Part shown: positions 22,712-36,100 of the stretch, in pieces
How the letters are laid out: each line of letters opens with the position of its first letter
How positions within the stretch are numbered: position 1 is the first letter of the stretch
Assembly (NCBI GenBank): GCA_963853835.1
Contig: OY970832.1
Span: 7,088,001-7,152,000 of the forward strand
Origin: Calendula officinalis
Lineage: Eukaryota; Streptophyta; Magnoliopsida; Asterales; Asteraceae
Length of the DNA: 64,000 bases
Direction: 5' to 3'
Translations under genes and position numbers: made by a program
The notes under the pieces: model-generated
Told to the model about the DNA's origin: nothing
The model's input: the letters and a program-made list of their open reading frames with translations, nothing else
Databases searched by the model: none

Positions 22712-23011
22712 ATGCAATATGTGGCCATCCGAGAGATTCTGTACGTCTTGGTGCAACCGGTAGCAATCAAGCTAAAAACGGAAAAATATTCATCCCTTCT
22801 ACCGAAAAATTCTCTAGGGAATCATATGGTCACCGAATGTGGTAGTGCCAAAACGATAACACGTTTCGAAGATTTGGCAAATCTATTAGCATTTTCTCTC
22901 ACGAAAACCATTAAAGACTACGCAAAAGTGCGTAACGATAGCATGAAAGGAAAGAATTTGTTTTTGATTCATTCTCTCGTATCACCGACATTCCCGATAC
23001 AACAAATGTAA
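22712..23011 (+). other. Unidentified 99-codon open frame next to a LINE remnant
   Basis: The frame starts MQYVAIREILYVLVQPVAIK and contains ITRFEDLANLLAFSLTKTIK. I do not recognise it. Local base composition is less AT-rich than the flanks. It directly precedes a LINE 3' end on the same strand and may be a degenerate part of that element or a captured fragment. There is no splice or regulatory evidence that it is a gene. Confidence 0.25.
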
Positions 23012-23396
23012 TATGGTTAGCTAGTTGGTGTAATATGGCTTGGAACTCAAAACAGGGGCACTTCTCGAAGTAAGGCTTTGATGGGCATTTTTTTACACTT
23101 TCTTTTGGGTTATTTGGTCACTTAGAAACAACAAAGTGTTCCCATATCCTGGAAGAGAAAGGAGAGGTTGCTCGGGCGGTCAATTACAAGCCTTATCATT
23201 CTTTTGGTTCAAGAACAAAGCTAAGTGTTGTGATTTAGCGTATAGGTTGTCCGATTGGTGTATTTCGCCTAAGTCATGTTTTTAACCGGCGCTTTGTTCC
23301 TTTTTGTTGTTTTTCTTTCCTTTTCTATAATGTTTCTATCTAGCTCCTTACTAGTCTTTAAATGTTATTTTCTTGCTTCCGTTCAAAAAAAAAAAG
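23010..23396 (+). mobile_element. LINE 3' end with poly(A) tail
   Basis: The frame ending near 23285 reads WFKNKAKCCDLAYRLSDWCI then SPKSCF and stop, a typical C-terminus of plant LINE reverse transcriptases. A T-rich 3' untranslated region follows and ends in about 11 A residues (23386-23396). Upstream the frame is broken. A dead, 5'-truncated copy. Confidence 0.7.
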
Positions 23397-24139
23397 TAGG
23401 TGTAAGTTCCCCTTCTACGGGTCAAACTTTGACTCTCTAGGTGATTTTAAATGTTATCATTGGCACCAATTATAGTAAGTTGCCCACAATAAAGTAATCA
23501 TTAAAATATACGTACGTATTGGCTAGCTAGCGAGGACAAAGCCAAAGAGGGAATAAATACATTTTAATATTCTTGGAAGTTGCAAATTTAAAGAATAAAA
23601 AGATTTAAACTCGTCCTATATATTAATTAATTAGCAACTTTAAATAGTGTACATGTCGGAAATGAAATAAATTAAAGCTGTATAATGAAAGCATGTCGGT
23701 TTTAATAAAGTTAACGATATCTATAGTCCGAGTTTCCTATTACATTCTACACTACAGCAGGAGACGATAAGCTAGATACAATACGCTACGTATAATAAGC
23801 AAACAAACTGCCAATCAAATCAGTTAGTAAATAAGATAACATAACTAAATAACTCGAATAGCAAACATAATACAACACCCATTTGTTAGCCTCAGTGCAC
23901 GTAACAGATAAAAAAAATACTAACTACTACATGTACATTTACTTGGCATAAACTATGAAATTAGATATATCATGTGTAGATTGGGTCGAAAACACCACCT
24001 TTATTTCCACTCAAATCACATAGAAATTCATATATCTACACCAACCATTGAGCCTGCCTGCTTCTTAAATGATGATACAAAAACTCAGCCTTACCACAAA
24101 GGCCTTGCAATAAATATATATAGATTTTAGGGGTTAAGA
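23397..24139. other. Intergenic DNA and 3' flank of the SABRE gene
   Basis: No gene is seen. The part next to 24139 should be the 3' untranslated region of the minus-strand SABRE gene. Confidence 0.5.
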
Positions 24140-27100
24140 TTAAGGTAAAGGTGATGATTTTTCTTGTGCAGCCTTGTATTCCATGAAATCTTCATAAGGA
24201 TCAGATCCACTTGATGAGTTGCTCTCGTATGGTGTCGTTTCTATTGGTGAAGATGGCACTGATGATTGTGAACCCATACCTGCATCATAACACAACAAAC
24301 ATTATTCACTAAATTACATAAATGGTCCCTGTCGTTTGTACAAACCTTTTTTGGCGCGAAACTTTTTAGTATGTCTTCTTATAAGCTTACGGGCTTTTGT
24401 TATAGTTAACTGTCTAGCAAAAGGAGAATATTCCGTGTCACTTTCACTCCAATCACCACCCATTTGATCATTTTCTCCTTCACCTCTCATTGTTCTCAAC
24501 ACAAAGGCTTTAGCTTTGCGTCTTTGAGAGTGGAATAATCCCCTGATTGAGGTCACAAACCCTTCCCCTGCACCTTCGGGAGGCCGTTTTGGCCAAGTTA
24601 TTGGAACTTGATCTGATTTCCCACTTGGACCACCATCACTGTCACTAAGATTTAGATCTGTGGCTGGGATACCCGATACAGTTGTTTCTTTTCCTTGACC
24701 GTGTAGTTTGTCTTTAAATTTCTTACCCTGAAATAATTTCATGATTACTTATTTTCATAAATGTTACACCAAAATGTTATTTTTTTACCTGCATTCCAGT
24801 AACTGATTTGAGAACTCCCCAAATGATATGTTTTTTAACTCTTGAGAAAAGCCTTCTCCAAGTTCCAGTGAAGTCTACACGATGAAATGTATCCATAAGC
24901 AACCTTAGATCGCTTACAGCAAATCTAGACCCTTCATATGTCACTAGTAGTTCAACCTGTTTTATTAAAAGAAATGATAGGTAAACTTGAATAATAAACT
25001 ATTATTTATTTAATGGTGATACAAGTGACTCACCTGACTGATCTTGATATTATGGAATTCCCTCATTACCCTTGGTCTGGATCTTTTCTCGTCACTTGGT
25101 TTACCTAACTTTTTATCTTCTTGAGAAGAGCGACCATTTTTTGCATTTTTTGATTTGGATTTACTTGAATCATCCTGTTGTTCAAGTGCAAAACTTGAAG
25201 ATTGCATTTGTAACATAAGTTCATTAGTAACAGATTCTGCTATAACAGCTTCTTCACATGTTCTGTCAAAAGAAGAAGTTCGTCCTAACTCGGGTATTGC
25301 TGTTTTCCCATTTTGCCCTTTTGATCCCTGCATAATTTATCAACAATAAATTATAATATCTATTTTGAAAAAATTTAAATAAAAAAAACTCACATCAGTA
25401 GATGTTAATGGCAGTGAAGAAGGGTTAGATCTTGAAGATCCCTCTGATTCTTTTGTTGAGTGATTGCTTGATGTTGAAGCATCATTCATTGTTGAACCTT
25501 TTTTTGCCCGCCTTAAACCAGCAGTAGTTGAAACTTTCCAAACTTCCTATTGGTCAAAAAAGAATATATTCAATTTTCAAAACGTGTTTATATATTTATC
25601 TCTAACAGATAAAACTAAAAAAACACAATTGAAGGGTTGCTGACCTGGCGCCGTTGACTGTCTTGTTCCTCTTCTGGGAAAAAGTACTCCCACATCATTC
25701 TGTACATCATTTCAGTCAAATGTATTTTCAAAGGATATATATCCACCTATAATGATTAAATGGGAACTTTAATTAGCATAATAAAGATAATAAACGTTTC
25801 ACAAGGTAAAGGACAAGGTGACCTATTAGGAATTTAGTATAGGCATAATGTTAAATTAATATATTTAAGTGTTAAATATTAAGCAAAAAGTGGGAGTTTT
25901 TACCTGGAATAATTCAATAGGTGAATTTCCATCCTTTGGAGCTCCTTGTTTTGCATCTACTCGAAGCATTACTTTTCTGCAACAACAAAAAATAAGTGTA
26001 AGTTTATATGCAAAATACGCACCATGAATTCTAAACCTATTTATTTGTGAATAATTTTCATGATCAAAACTTAAATGTAATCATCATAATGATAATAATA
26101 ATTTCATACTTTCCCCATTCAGGAGGAGGATTCCATGCTGACAGAAGCATGTTTGACTTGGCATTAGGCAGACAATTTCTCACAACAAAGTACTTTGTTG
26201 TAAACCTAGCTAGACCAACATCTTTATAATCTCTGTCAAAATCATATATCTGCAAACAGCAACCAAAAAGCATAAATAATGAAAAAATGAATTTAAAAAA
26301 AAACACTATACTGAATGTAAAAAAAAAAAAAAAAAACTTGCCATGTCATTTATCTCGGCTTCTGCAAAAGATTTTCCATCAACAAGCATTCCCCAAACGA
26401 CTTTATTAATTTGTAAAGATATTCGCATAGCACATGAAGGACTTTTATTCTTTTCTTTTTCCATAAGTCTTATCTGTGCAGCTTTTTGCATAGCCATCCT
26501 CAAAGAAGCAGTTGCCATTTTTCTATATTTTTGTGCATTTATTAATTCTTTCTTCAATCTTTGCACCTGTAAATGTAAATGTAGAACTTTTACTTTTAGC
26601 ATTCTCAACACAACAATGGAAAATTGTTGCATATTGAATCTTACCAATGTTGATCTTCCACCTGTTACCATCCAAAGATTCCCTTCTTTTTCTGAACGTG
26701 AATCTCCGGAAGCTTCTGGAAACATTGAAAGCTTGCGGATATCATCAAAAAGCAAGTTGCAGGCGCGCTCTTTGTGTTCAAGGTTGACTCGTTCTAGCTC
26801 AACTTCTTCAACACCATCCGGGACCACTTCATCTGCTTCTTCCTCAATGTCGTCATCATCTTCTGCTGATTTTGGGAGACTACTTCTTCGAGGCCTAAAT
26901 TACCAAAAAAAAAAAAAATTGAATAAAAGAAAAATAAATTAAAACCTAAATGATCATATGTTTCATCTTTTAAAGCATTATACTCGATTTTTCTCCTTTT
27001 TAAAGGACTTCTCATTTATGACAGTTGCAGCAAAAAAAATTATAACTGTAGGAATAACCTTGTGAGTTTTAGCATCCATCCAAACAAGACCCGATTTACC

Positions 27101-30100
27101 TCATGAGTTTCAAATGGATAGTGTTTTAAATTCAAATTTCTTAACATATTTTTTTACTGGGGGGTTAATTATGTTTTAATCCTCAAACCTTCATCAATAG
27201 TCTGATTTAACCCTTATACTTTTCTTAACATGGTTTACTCCCTTAACTTTGGTTAACTTATTAAAAAGCCATTTTGACTTGCTATCACAAGTTAATCACA
27301 ATTTTTTACTTACGGAAACCATTATAACCCCTATTTGTTTTTTTCACAATGGTTTGGTCCATTAACTTTTATATATAAATATCTTACTACTTACTAATGC
27401 ATTTAGGACTACCATTTTAAGGAATTTTAAGGAGCTCCTTAATTTTAAGTTTAAGGAGATTTCCACTTTTAGTATGTTCTTCAACTAAAATAAAATCAAA
27501 AAGTGTTGCTTACAGGATTCGAACACAAGACCTCTTCTAAGTAATCACTATGTATTAACCAATTGCTATAAATTACACTTTATTTCAAACCACCAAAACA
27601 AATTATAAGAGGCTGTACATCATCGCATTTGACCAGCCCTTTTATTTCCGTTTCATTTTATATTTCCGGAAACTATTGACTATACTAAATTGTCTTACCA
27701 TCTTTTATTTCCGTTTCGGTTTATATTTCCGGAAACTATTAATTGTCTTACCACCAAATTAATTGACCTTTTGACTATACTAAATCTTCTTCCGGAAATA
27801 TAAAATGAAATGGAAATAAAAGGGCTGGTCAAATGCGATGATGTACAGCCTCTTATAATTTGTTTTGGTGGTTTGAAATAAAGTGTAAATGAGAATTTGT
27901 TTTAGAACAAATAAACAACCAACTTTAAATAGAAAACATATTATATCGAACTTTCCATGATCAAGGTATTTGTTTGTGTGCTCACATATTTTTTAATTAT
28001 AATCCTTAAGTTTGTTGGTTAACTTGAATGTATTATTAAGTTCTAGATGATAATGATTACTAATTGCAATTTTTAATGACGGAAAAAATCATTCATTTGC
28101 GCAATTATTGTTGGAAAAACCGTGTAAACGAACAACACTTACTCGCCACGAAATATAGTTTCTGGGTACCCGCCGCCGCATTGCGCGGGTACCCTGCTAG
28201 TATAATTTTATACCAATTGCTTATCACAATATATAACTCAAAGATGGTCTTACTTGGGAAGCCTGGCAAAGAGTAGATTGGTCAAAACATCAAGCATAAC
28301 TTGAAACTGGCGAGATGTCATGGTTGCTGTTATATTTTGAGAATTGAATGCAAGTTCTTTCAACGGTTTAACCTGCAAAACAGACATTACACGAACAATT
28401 ATAAACCTATATATACAAACCTAAGTGTGTGTGTGTGTGTGTGAGTGAAAGAAAGAAAGAAAGACAAAGAAAGCACCTTTAAATCAGTTGTTCCACCTTT
28501 ATGTCTGGTATACCGGAAATACATATCACATGGCATAAAGACTCGTTCCAGTAGAGCGCCGGTGCGTTTTACTTTTGGTGAGCTTCTACGGATTTTGGGT
28601 AACCATTGAAGACCAGCCCCCGGGTCAACATCAGTGGGGGCCACATGAGCTTGCACGTGTTCTAACATAACTGAAAGCTCCATTCGGTTCCATGTTAACT
28701 CTGGATTATTCACATCTTTACTACCAAGTGCTTGTTTTATCATTTCTATACCAACATTCAAAACCGCGTGAAATGAACGGGCTAAAACCCGCCCACTAAC
28801 AGCAGCTAGCAAAAATCTACCCTGTTCATTACAATAAAATTACAAAATTAAGATTATGAAGGAAAAGAATATATTAATATGTTCTTTTATAACGATGTAA
28901 GTTATAGTTTTCACCCCTAAGGTCCTTTTTTTTGTAGGTTTTGTCCCTGAGTCATTAAATTTAACAGACCAATATCTTAGAATGATCGTTTTACCCTTGT
29001 TAATATTACACTTTTTAAAAACCGGATAACAGTGGTTTACTTTTATAGTGAAACCCGCAGGAAAAAGGACCGTAGGGATGAAAAATGCTAAAAAAGTTGG
29101 GAGGGGCGAAACCTACAAAAAGGAAAAACCATAGGGATGAAAAGTGAAATTTAATCTTTATATGAATTTCATTTGTTTCAGTTAATCATGCATTGAAAAG
29201 GTGGTTGATTATGAATCTTAAACTTACATTGGCATCTTCTGCGTGAAGATTGAATTGTGGCTCAATAACATTTACCATGAAACGACGAGTGCCCGCCTCA
29301 TCAGAGTCATCAAATCCAAGTTTATCTATCATAAAAATATTTAAAAAATTAAAAAACAAAAACAAAAACATAAACACACACACACACACACAAATACCTT
29401 AGCATAATTTCGTAATAAATCGTATCATAATTTATCTATTTTCACTTACCAATAGCAAAAGATTGACTCCCAACATTTGTAACACAAGAATCCGATCCTG
29501 ATGCCTCCTTTTGTTTGGAAGAACTTGCACCATTACCAACAGAACCGTTCTTTGACCCATCTTCATTAACAGGCTCATTTTTATTTTGCACGCATGTTCC
29601 AGAACCTTCTAGAAGCTTCCTTTGAGCATACTGCCTTGAAGGAGAAGGTTTTGAAGGTGCAAAAGCTTTAGATAACTCACCAACCCAAGACCAAACAGCT
29701 TTCATATTTTCAATTGTCCACAACAATTTTAACCCATAAACAAAAATACGTCTACAATTATCAGCAATCACAACATTATAACCATCATCTTCACTTGGGT
29801 CAGAACGGGCCTGTTCATCACTTTCACTTCCATTTTCAAATTCTGACCTAACATATGTCATTTCAAGATTCTTCCTACCAGCTTCTTGCCACGTCAGCAA
29901 TCGAGCGGGGTCCGCATTTGGTGACTGTCTTCTGATAGTAAAATAATCAGATGATAACAGAAATCCATCATCACGATGCCTTTCTGTAATTCCTTTACTA
30001 TTTCCATTACTTTCATTCACAACTCGATCAGCAGATGATGATTTTGAACTTTTTCTAACCATTTGAATGACTTTTATAACACTTGTGTGATCATCTTTAT

Positions 30101-33100
30101 TAAGAAATACTTTAGGCATATGAAGATCGAGACCTTGATAAACAAGATCAAGAATATCACGTTTGCTATCAAATGTATACTTTTGTTTACCTCGACTGTA
30201 ACACATTTCGAATTTTAATTTTGTCATTTTGAAAGTCAACCCTTTAGCTGGATCATTATCATCTAATGACATGTGTCTTAAAACAGTTGGAGTTGAATCG
30301 ATTCGGAACATAAATTCTGTCATTACTTTATCTAATGACAAATTACCAGATCTTGGAACTCGTGGGACCCCAAATCTTGGCCACCGAGAAAAATAACGTA
30401 TTTTATGAGGTGGATTATAGTTTAAATTCCAAAACTTTATCAGCCATGCAAAATCATGAGGACCAACATTTAAAGTTGGTGAACTATTTGAATCATTTTC
30501 TAATTTGTTTGAATCATGTAAAGCTGAATCATATGCAACATAACCATTATTTGAGGAAATTGGTCTGAGAGAAAAATTCCACCTCAGAGAAAGTGAGGTG
30601 GATCTAAACGGGTCATATATTTTGTCACGGGCGACCCGTTCAGAAGGCAACGCAAACAAGAAATGATTAAGTGGTTGGCCTGATTCACATTCCCAATCCA
30701 TTGTAACCTCAAGAGTGAAACTAGGAGCCAATAAAAAGGTGCCATACGTACTGCCAGCTGGTGGTTTAATCGTTGAATTTCTTAACAAATTATCCAAACT
30801 GCTTGTAGACATCTTGAAATCATTTGCTGAAACATAAATCCGCCCATCTGAGTGTTGGAGCTCCATATATCCTGAAGAAATTTGGAGTTTATCTGACTTT
30901 TCATACGGGTCGGTTGTAGCAAGAATATTAAATATGCTTTCATTAAAACATAATGTGGTTTTTCCATGAATATAATTTCTCATCTCATCCCACCATGGTA
31001 AGCTTTTTTCTTTTTTGGGGGGTGTGACATTGGATGCATTAGGGTTTCTGACACATAAATTAGCCCTTCTTAAAGCTACTGTAAATGCATAACTTAAATC
31101 AGTAAAAGATGGTTCAAAACCAACTCCATAAGATACTTCCCCTTTTTTGAAAAGTAATGGTAAATCCAAATATGTTTTCATTGGTGGAGTTGTGCCACTA
31201 ACTGACCGGTACATTTTCACTTTTCTCCATCTACCGATATATACATCGTGCACAATTTGGGGTTGGAAAGGTGTGGCCTGCAAACACAATTCAAAATTAC
31301 AAAAAGAAAATATATATATTACCCGCATTTTGTCAACTTTTAGTAAAAATAGTAAATTACAGAAATGGTCCCTGTGGTTTATATGAAATTACATTTTTCA
31401 TCCCTAACTTTTCAAAAATTTAAAAATCGTCCCTAGAGTTAAAACTTGTGCAAGTTATGGTCCTTGAGTCTGTTAAACTTAACTCATGTCTGTTAATTTC
31501 ATGCATATGACCATTTTACCCTTTTCAATGTTGCGATGTTTAGTCCCTAGATTTTGTAATTGATTTCTTTTATGGTCTGTATAATGGTGGTTATATATAG
31601 ATATTGTTGAAAAGAAGAATATTTTGTATATATGGCAGTAACTATTGTAATTAGGGTAGATTATATTATTCCTATAATTAAAGATATGTATTTATGTGAT
31701 TGCTAGAATCACGTAATGATTGATTTTGTATAGCTAGCTTTCCTAATTTTGTCCTCCTGTAACTCTATATAAACGAATGAATCTAATAGAAAAAATCATC
31801 TTTTCTGTTCATATCTCTTTATGGTATCAGAGCGGTTTGATCATCTTTGAAGAAAAAGAAAAAAAAAATCTCCCATTTCTGTCCACTATGTCTGACACCG
31901 AGTCCCCTTCCTCCACTTTGAACCAGAAAACCAAAAAGCCAAATAACTCCCAAATTTCCACTTCAGATTCTCATTCTGTCCAAATTACTACTATCCGGCT
32001 GAATGGGGATAACTTTCTGCGCTGGTCACAATCAGTTCGCATGTACATTCGTGGTAGAGGGAAAATCGGCTACCTAACTGGTGACAAAGTTGAACCTGCT
32101 GTTGAAGATCCCACATATTCCACTTGGGATGCTGAAAATTCAATGGTGATGACCTGGTTGGTGAACTCAATGGAAGAGGACATCAGCTCTAACTATATGT
32201 GTTATCACACCGCTAAGGAACTCTGGGAAAATGTCAACGAAATGTACTCAGATTTGGGAAACCAATCTCAAGTATATGAGTTGACGTTGAAACTCGGAGA
32301 AATCCGCCAAGGTGAAGATAATGTTACAAAATACTTCAACTCTCTCAAACGTTTATGGCAGGATTTGGATCTATTCAATGATTATGAATGGAAATCCACA
32401 GAGGATGGCAACCATTATAAGAAAAATGTGGAAGACAGTCGCATTTTTAAGTTCCTTATTGGGCTTAATGTCGAGTTTGATGAGGTCAGAGGAAGATTAA
32501 TTTCCAGAAAACCCCTTCCACCTATGGGAGAAGTTTTTTCTGAAGTTCGTCGTGAGGAATCTCGCCGTCTCGTCATGCTAGGTAAGAAAGATTCGTATGG
32601 TACTGTTGAGAATTCTGCCTTGGTTGCTAGTGAAGCTTATGCCGGTCAAAGAAGGCCTGAAGAGAAGCCACGTGTGTGGTGTGATAAGTGTAATAAGCCA
32701 CGACATACTCGTGAGACTTGTTGGAAAATACATGGCAAGCCAGGGAACTGGAAGAGCAAACATGAAACTAGAAATGCTCAACCTCCCAATGCCCATGAAG
32801 CAACAGCTGTTCCATTTACCAAAGACCAAATGGATCACATTCTAAAGCTTCTAAATTCAAAGGTTGGGACGTCGGGTACCTCTCATGCTTCCATGGCACA
32901 AACAGGTACAGTTATAAAACAACTATATGCATTAGCTTGTCATTCCCATTCTGTTTTGTACTCCTCTCCTTGGATCATTGATTCAGGAGCATCTGATCAT
33001 ATGACAAATTTGTCTAATTTGTTTGAAACCTATACTCCTTGTGCTGGTCATGAAAAAATTCGTGTAGCAGATGGTTCTTATTCTTCAATTGCGGGTAAAG

Positions 33101-36100
33101 GTTTGATAAATTTATCAACTACTGTATCTCTCAAATCTGTACTTCATGTACCTAAACTTGCATGTAACCTCCTATCTGTTAGTAAACTAACAAAAGATTC
33201 TAAATGTCGTGTCATTTTTTATGAATCTCATTGTGTATTCCAGGAGCGAATCTCGGGGAGGATGATTGGCAGTGCTAAAATGATAGAAGGCCTCTACTAC
33301 TTTGAAGACAAAGACTCTCAAAAATACCAGATTCGCGGTTTGAGCAGTACTAGCTCCAGTTATATTTATGTTAAGAATAAAATAATGCTTTGGCACAATA
33401 GGTTAGGGCATCCTAGTTTCGGTTATCTAAAACGGTTGTTTCCTACTTTATTTCATGGATTGGATCAATGTGAATTTCATTGTGAAAGTTGCATATTAGC
33501 AAAATCAAAAAAAATCTATTTATCCTTTAAAACCATATCAACCTTCACGACCTTTTTATTTGATTCATAGTGATGTTTGGGGTCCTTCAAGGATCACCAC
33601 CTCTTCTGGAAAGAGGTGGTTTGTGACATTCATTGATGATCATACCCGTTTATGTTGGGTTTATTTAATGAAGGAAAAATCTGAGGTTGAAAATTTGTTT
33701 AAAACTTTTTACACAATGATTGAAACCCAATTCCAAGTAAAAATTGGAATTCTACATACTGATAATGGCACTGAGTATTTCAATAAAACTCTCGGGAATT
33801 TCTTAAAAGAAAAAGGTATTCAACATCGGTCAACCAATGTGAATACACCTCAACAAAACGGCATATCTGAACGAAAAAATAGACATTTACTAGAGGTTTC
33901 TAGAGCCATTATGTTCTCTATGAATGTTCCAAAATATTTGTGGGGAGAAGCACTTTTAACAGCTTGCTATTTAATTAATAGGATGCCAACTCGTGTTCTT
34001 AACTATATCACTCCCCTTGACAGTCTAAAAAGTGAGTTTGCCAATACTCGTTTTTTTTCAGATTTACCTTTAAAAGTTTTCGGTTGTACTGTTTATGTTC
34101 ATTTGTCTAGTCAAGAACAATCAAAACTAGATCCAAGGGCTGAAAAATGTGTTTTTATAGGATACTCTGCAAACAAAAAAGGGTACAAATGTTTTAGTCC
34201 AAAAACCAAAAAAATTTGGACCTCAATGGATGTCTCGTTTCTTGAACATCAACCTTATTTTAATGAGGATTTCCTTCAGGGGGAGAAACAATGTGAAGGA
34301 AACTATTGGGACATTGTTCCAACTCCTCTACCAAAAAGTGTTGATCATGAAACTACAAGTATCAATACAACCGATCACACTGATCCTATTTTGCCAAGTA
34401 CTAGCGAGTCCCCAACAGGGGGAGAAGTACTTCCAAACAGCCCTAAAGGACGTGAATCTGAATTTAAAGTTTATACAAGAAGAAAAAATCAGCAAAAGAG
34501 TAGAGAGCCTGCTGTCAACTTAGCACCAAGTCAATCAGATTCCCCCGTAAACACCACTAATGCAGGTAATGTTGAATCTCGTCCTAATAATGTTCTTTTC
34601 CCTACTATTGATCATGATCCTCCAGAATCTAATGTAAATTCTGATCTTGATATTCCAATAGCAATTAGAAAAGGAACTCGTTCTTGTACTAATCACCCGA
34701 TTGCAAATTACATGTCCTTTGATAAACTGTCTCAAAATCATAAAGCATTTACATCAAAAGTGTCTAATCTGTTTATTCCGAGAAACATTAAAGAGGCACT
34801 TGATGATCCAAAGTGGAAAGTAGCAGTAATGGAAGAAATGAATGCTCTAAGAAAAAATGGGACATGGGAGGTTGTTGAACTACCTAAAGACAAAAAGGTA
34901 GTCGGGTGTAAATGGGTGTTTACGGTAAAATGCAAGGCTGATGGAAGCGTAGAAAGATATAAAGCAAGACTAGTGGCTAAAGGGTTTACCCAATCATACG
35001 GTATTGACTACCAAGAGACCTTCGCACCGGTAGCTAAAATTAACTCCATTCGTGTTTTATTGTCTCTTGCAGTTAACTTTGATTGGCCTTTACACCAATT
35101 AGATATTAAAAATGCCTTTCTCAATGGTGACCTTGAAGAAGAGGTATTTATGTGTCCACCACCCGGCTTTGAAAGACATGTTGGTCCAGATAAGGCTTGC
35201 AAATTAAAGAAGTCCTTATATGGACTTAAACAATCTCCGAGAGCCTGGTTTGAACGATTTGGAAAGGCTGTTAAAAGTCATGGCTATCTCCAAAGTCAAG
35301 CAGATCATACTATGTTTTATAAGCATTCAAAAAAAGGGAAAATAGCTGTTTTAATTGTGTACGTGGATGACATAATATTAACAGGAGATGACGTTGAAGA
35401 ACTTGCTGACTTAAAGAAAAAGCTGGCACGAGAATTTGAGATTAAAGATCTTGGAAAACTAAAATATTTTCTTGGTATGGAATATGCAAGATCAAGGGAA
35501 GGTCTTTTTGTTAATCAAAGGAAATACATTCTTGATTTACTTGAAGAGACTGGCCTTTTGGGATGCAAAGCTGCTGAAACACCCATTGAAGCAAATTTAA
35601 AACTTAAACCTGCCAAGATAGAAGATGTGGTTGAAAGGGAGAAGTTTCAGCGGTTAGTAGGAAGATTAATTTATTTATCGCATACTCGTCCAGACATTGC
35701 ATTTGCGGTAAGTATAGTTAGTCAATTTATGCATTCACCAGGAAAGGAACACTTTGAAGCCACCTATAGAATCTTAAGGTATTTAAAAGGAACACCTGGA
35801 AAGGGCCTCATGTTCAGAAAACACAATAATGTGCAAATAGAGACTTATACAGATGCTAATTGGGTCGGAAACAGTTTTGATGGACGATCAACATCTGGCT
35901 ATTGCACATTTGTAGGAGGGAATCTGGTCACATGGAGAAGTAAAAAACAAAATGTTGTGGCAAGAAGTAGTGCTGAAGCAGAACTTAGGGCTCTTGCACA
36001 CGGGATTTGTGAGGCAATATGGATCAAGAGGCTCCTAGAAGACTTAAAGATCTCTTTCCCAACGCCTATAAAAGTTTATTGCGACAACAAAGCTGCCATT

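Noticed and set aside
26343..26942. A 199-codon plus-strand frame over SABRE exons 14-15
   Set aside because: It is a shadow of the coding strand, spans confirmed SABRE exon-intron borders and has no recognisable domain.
33500..33520. Programmed ribosomal frameshift in the Copia polyprotein
   Set aside because: Plant Copia elements normally use one frame; an eight-A homopolymer is a common site for mutation or sequencing error.
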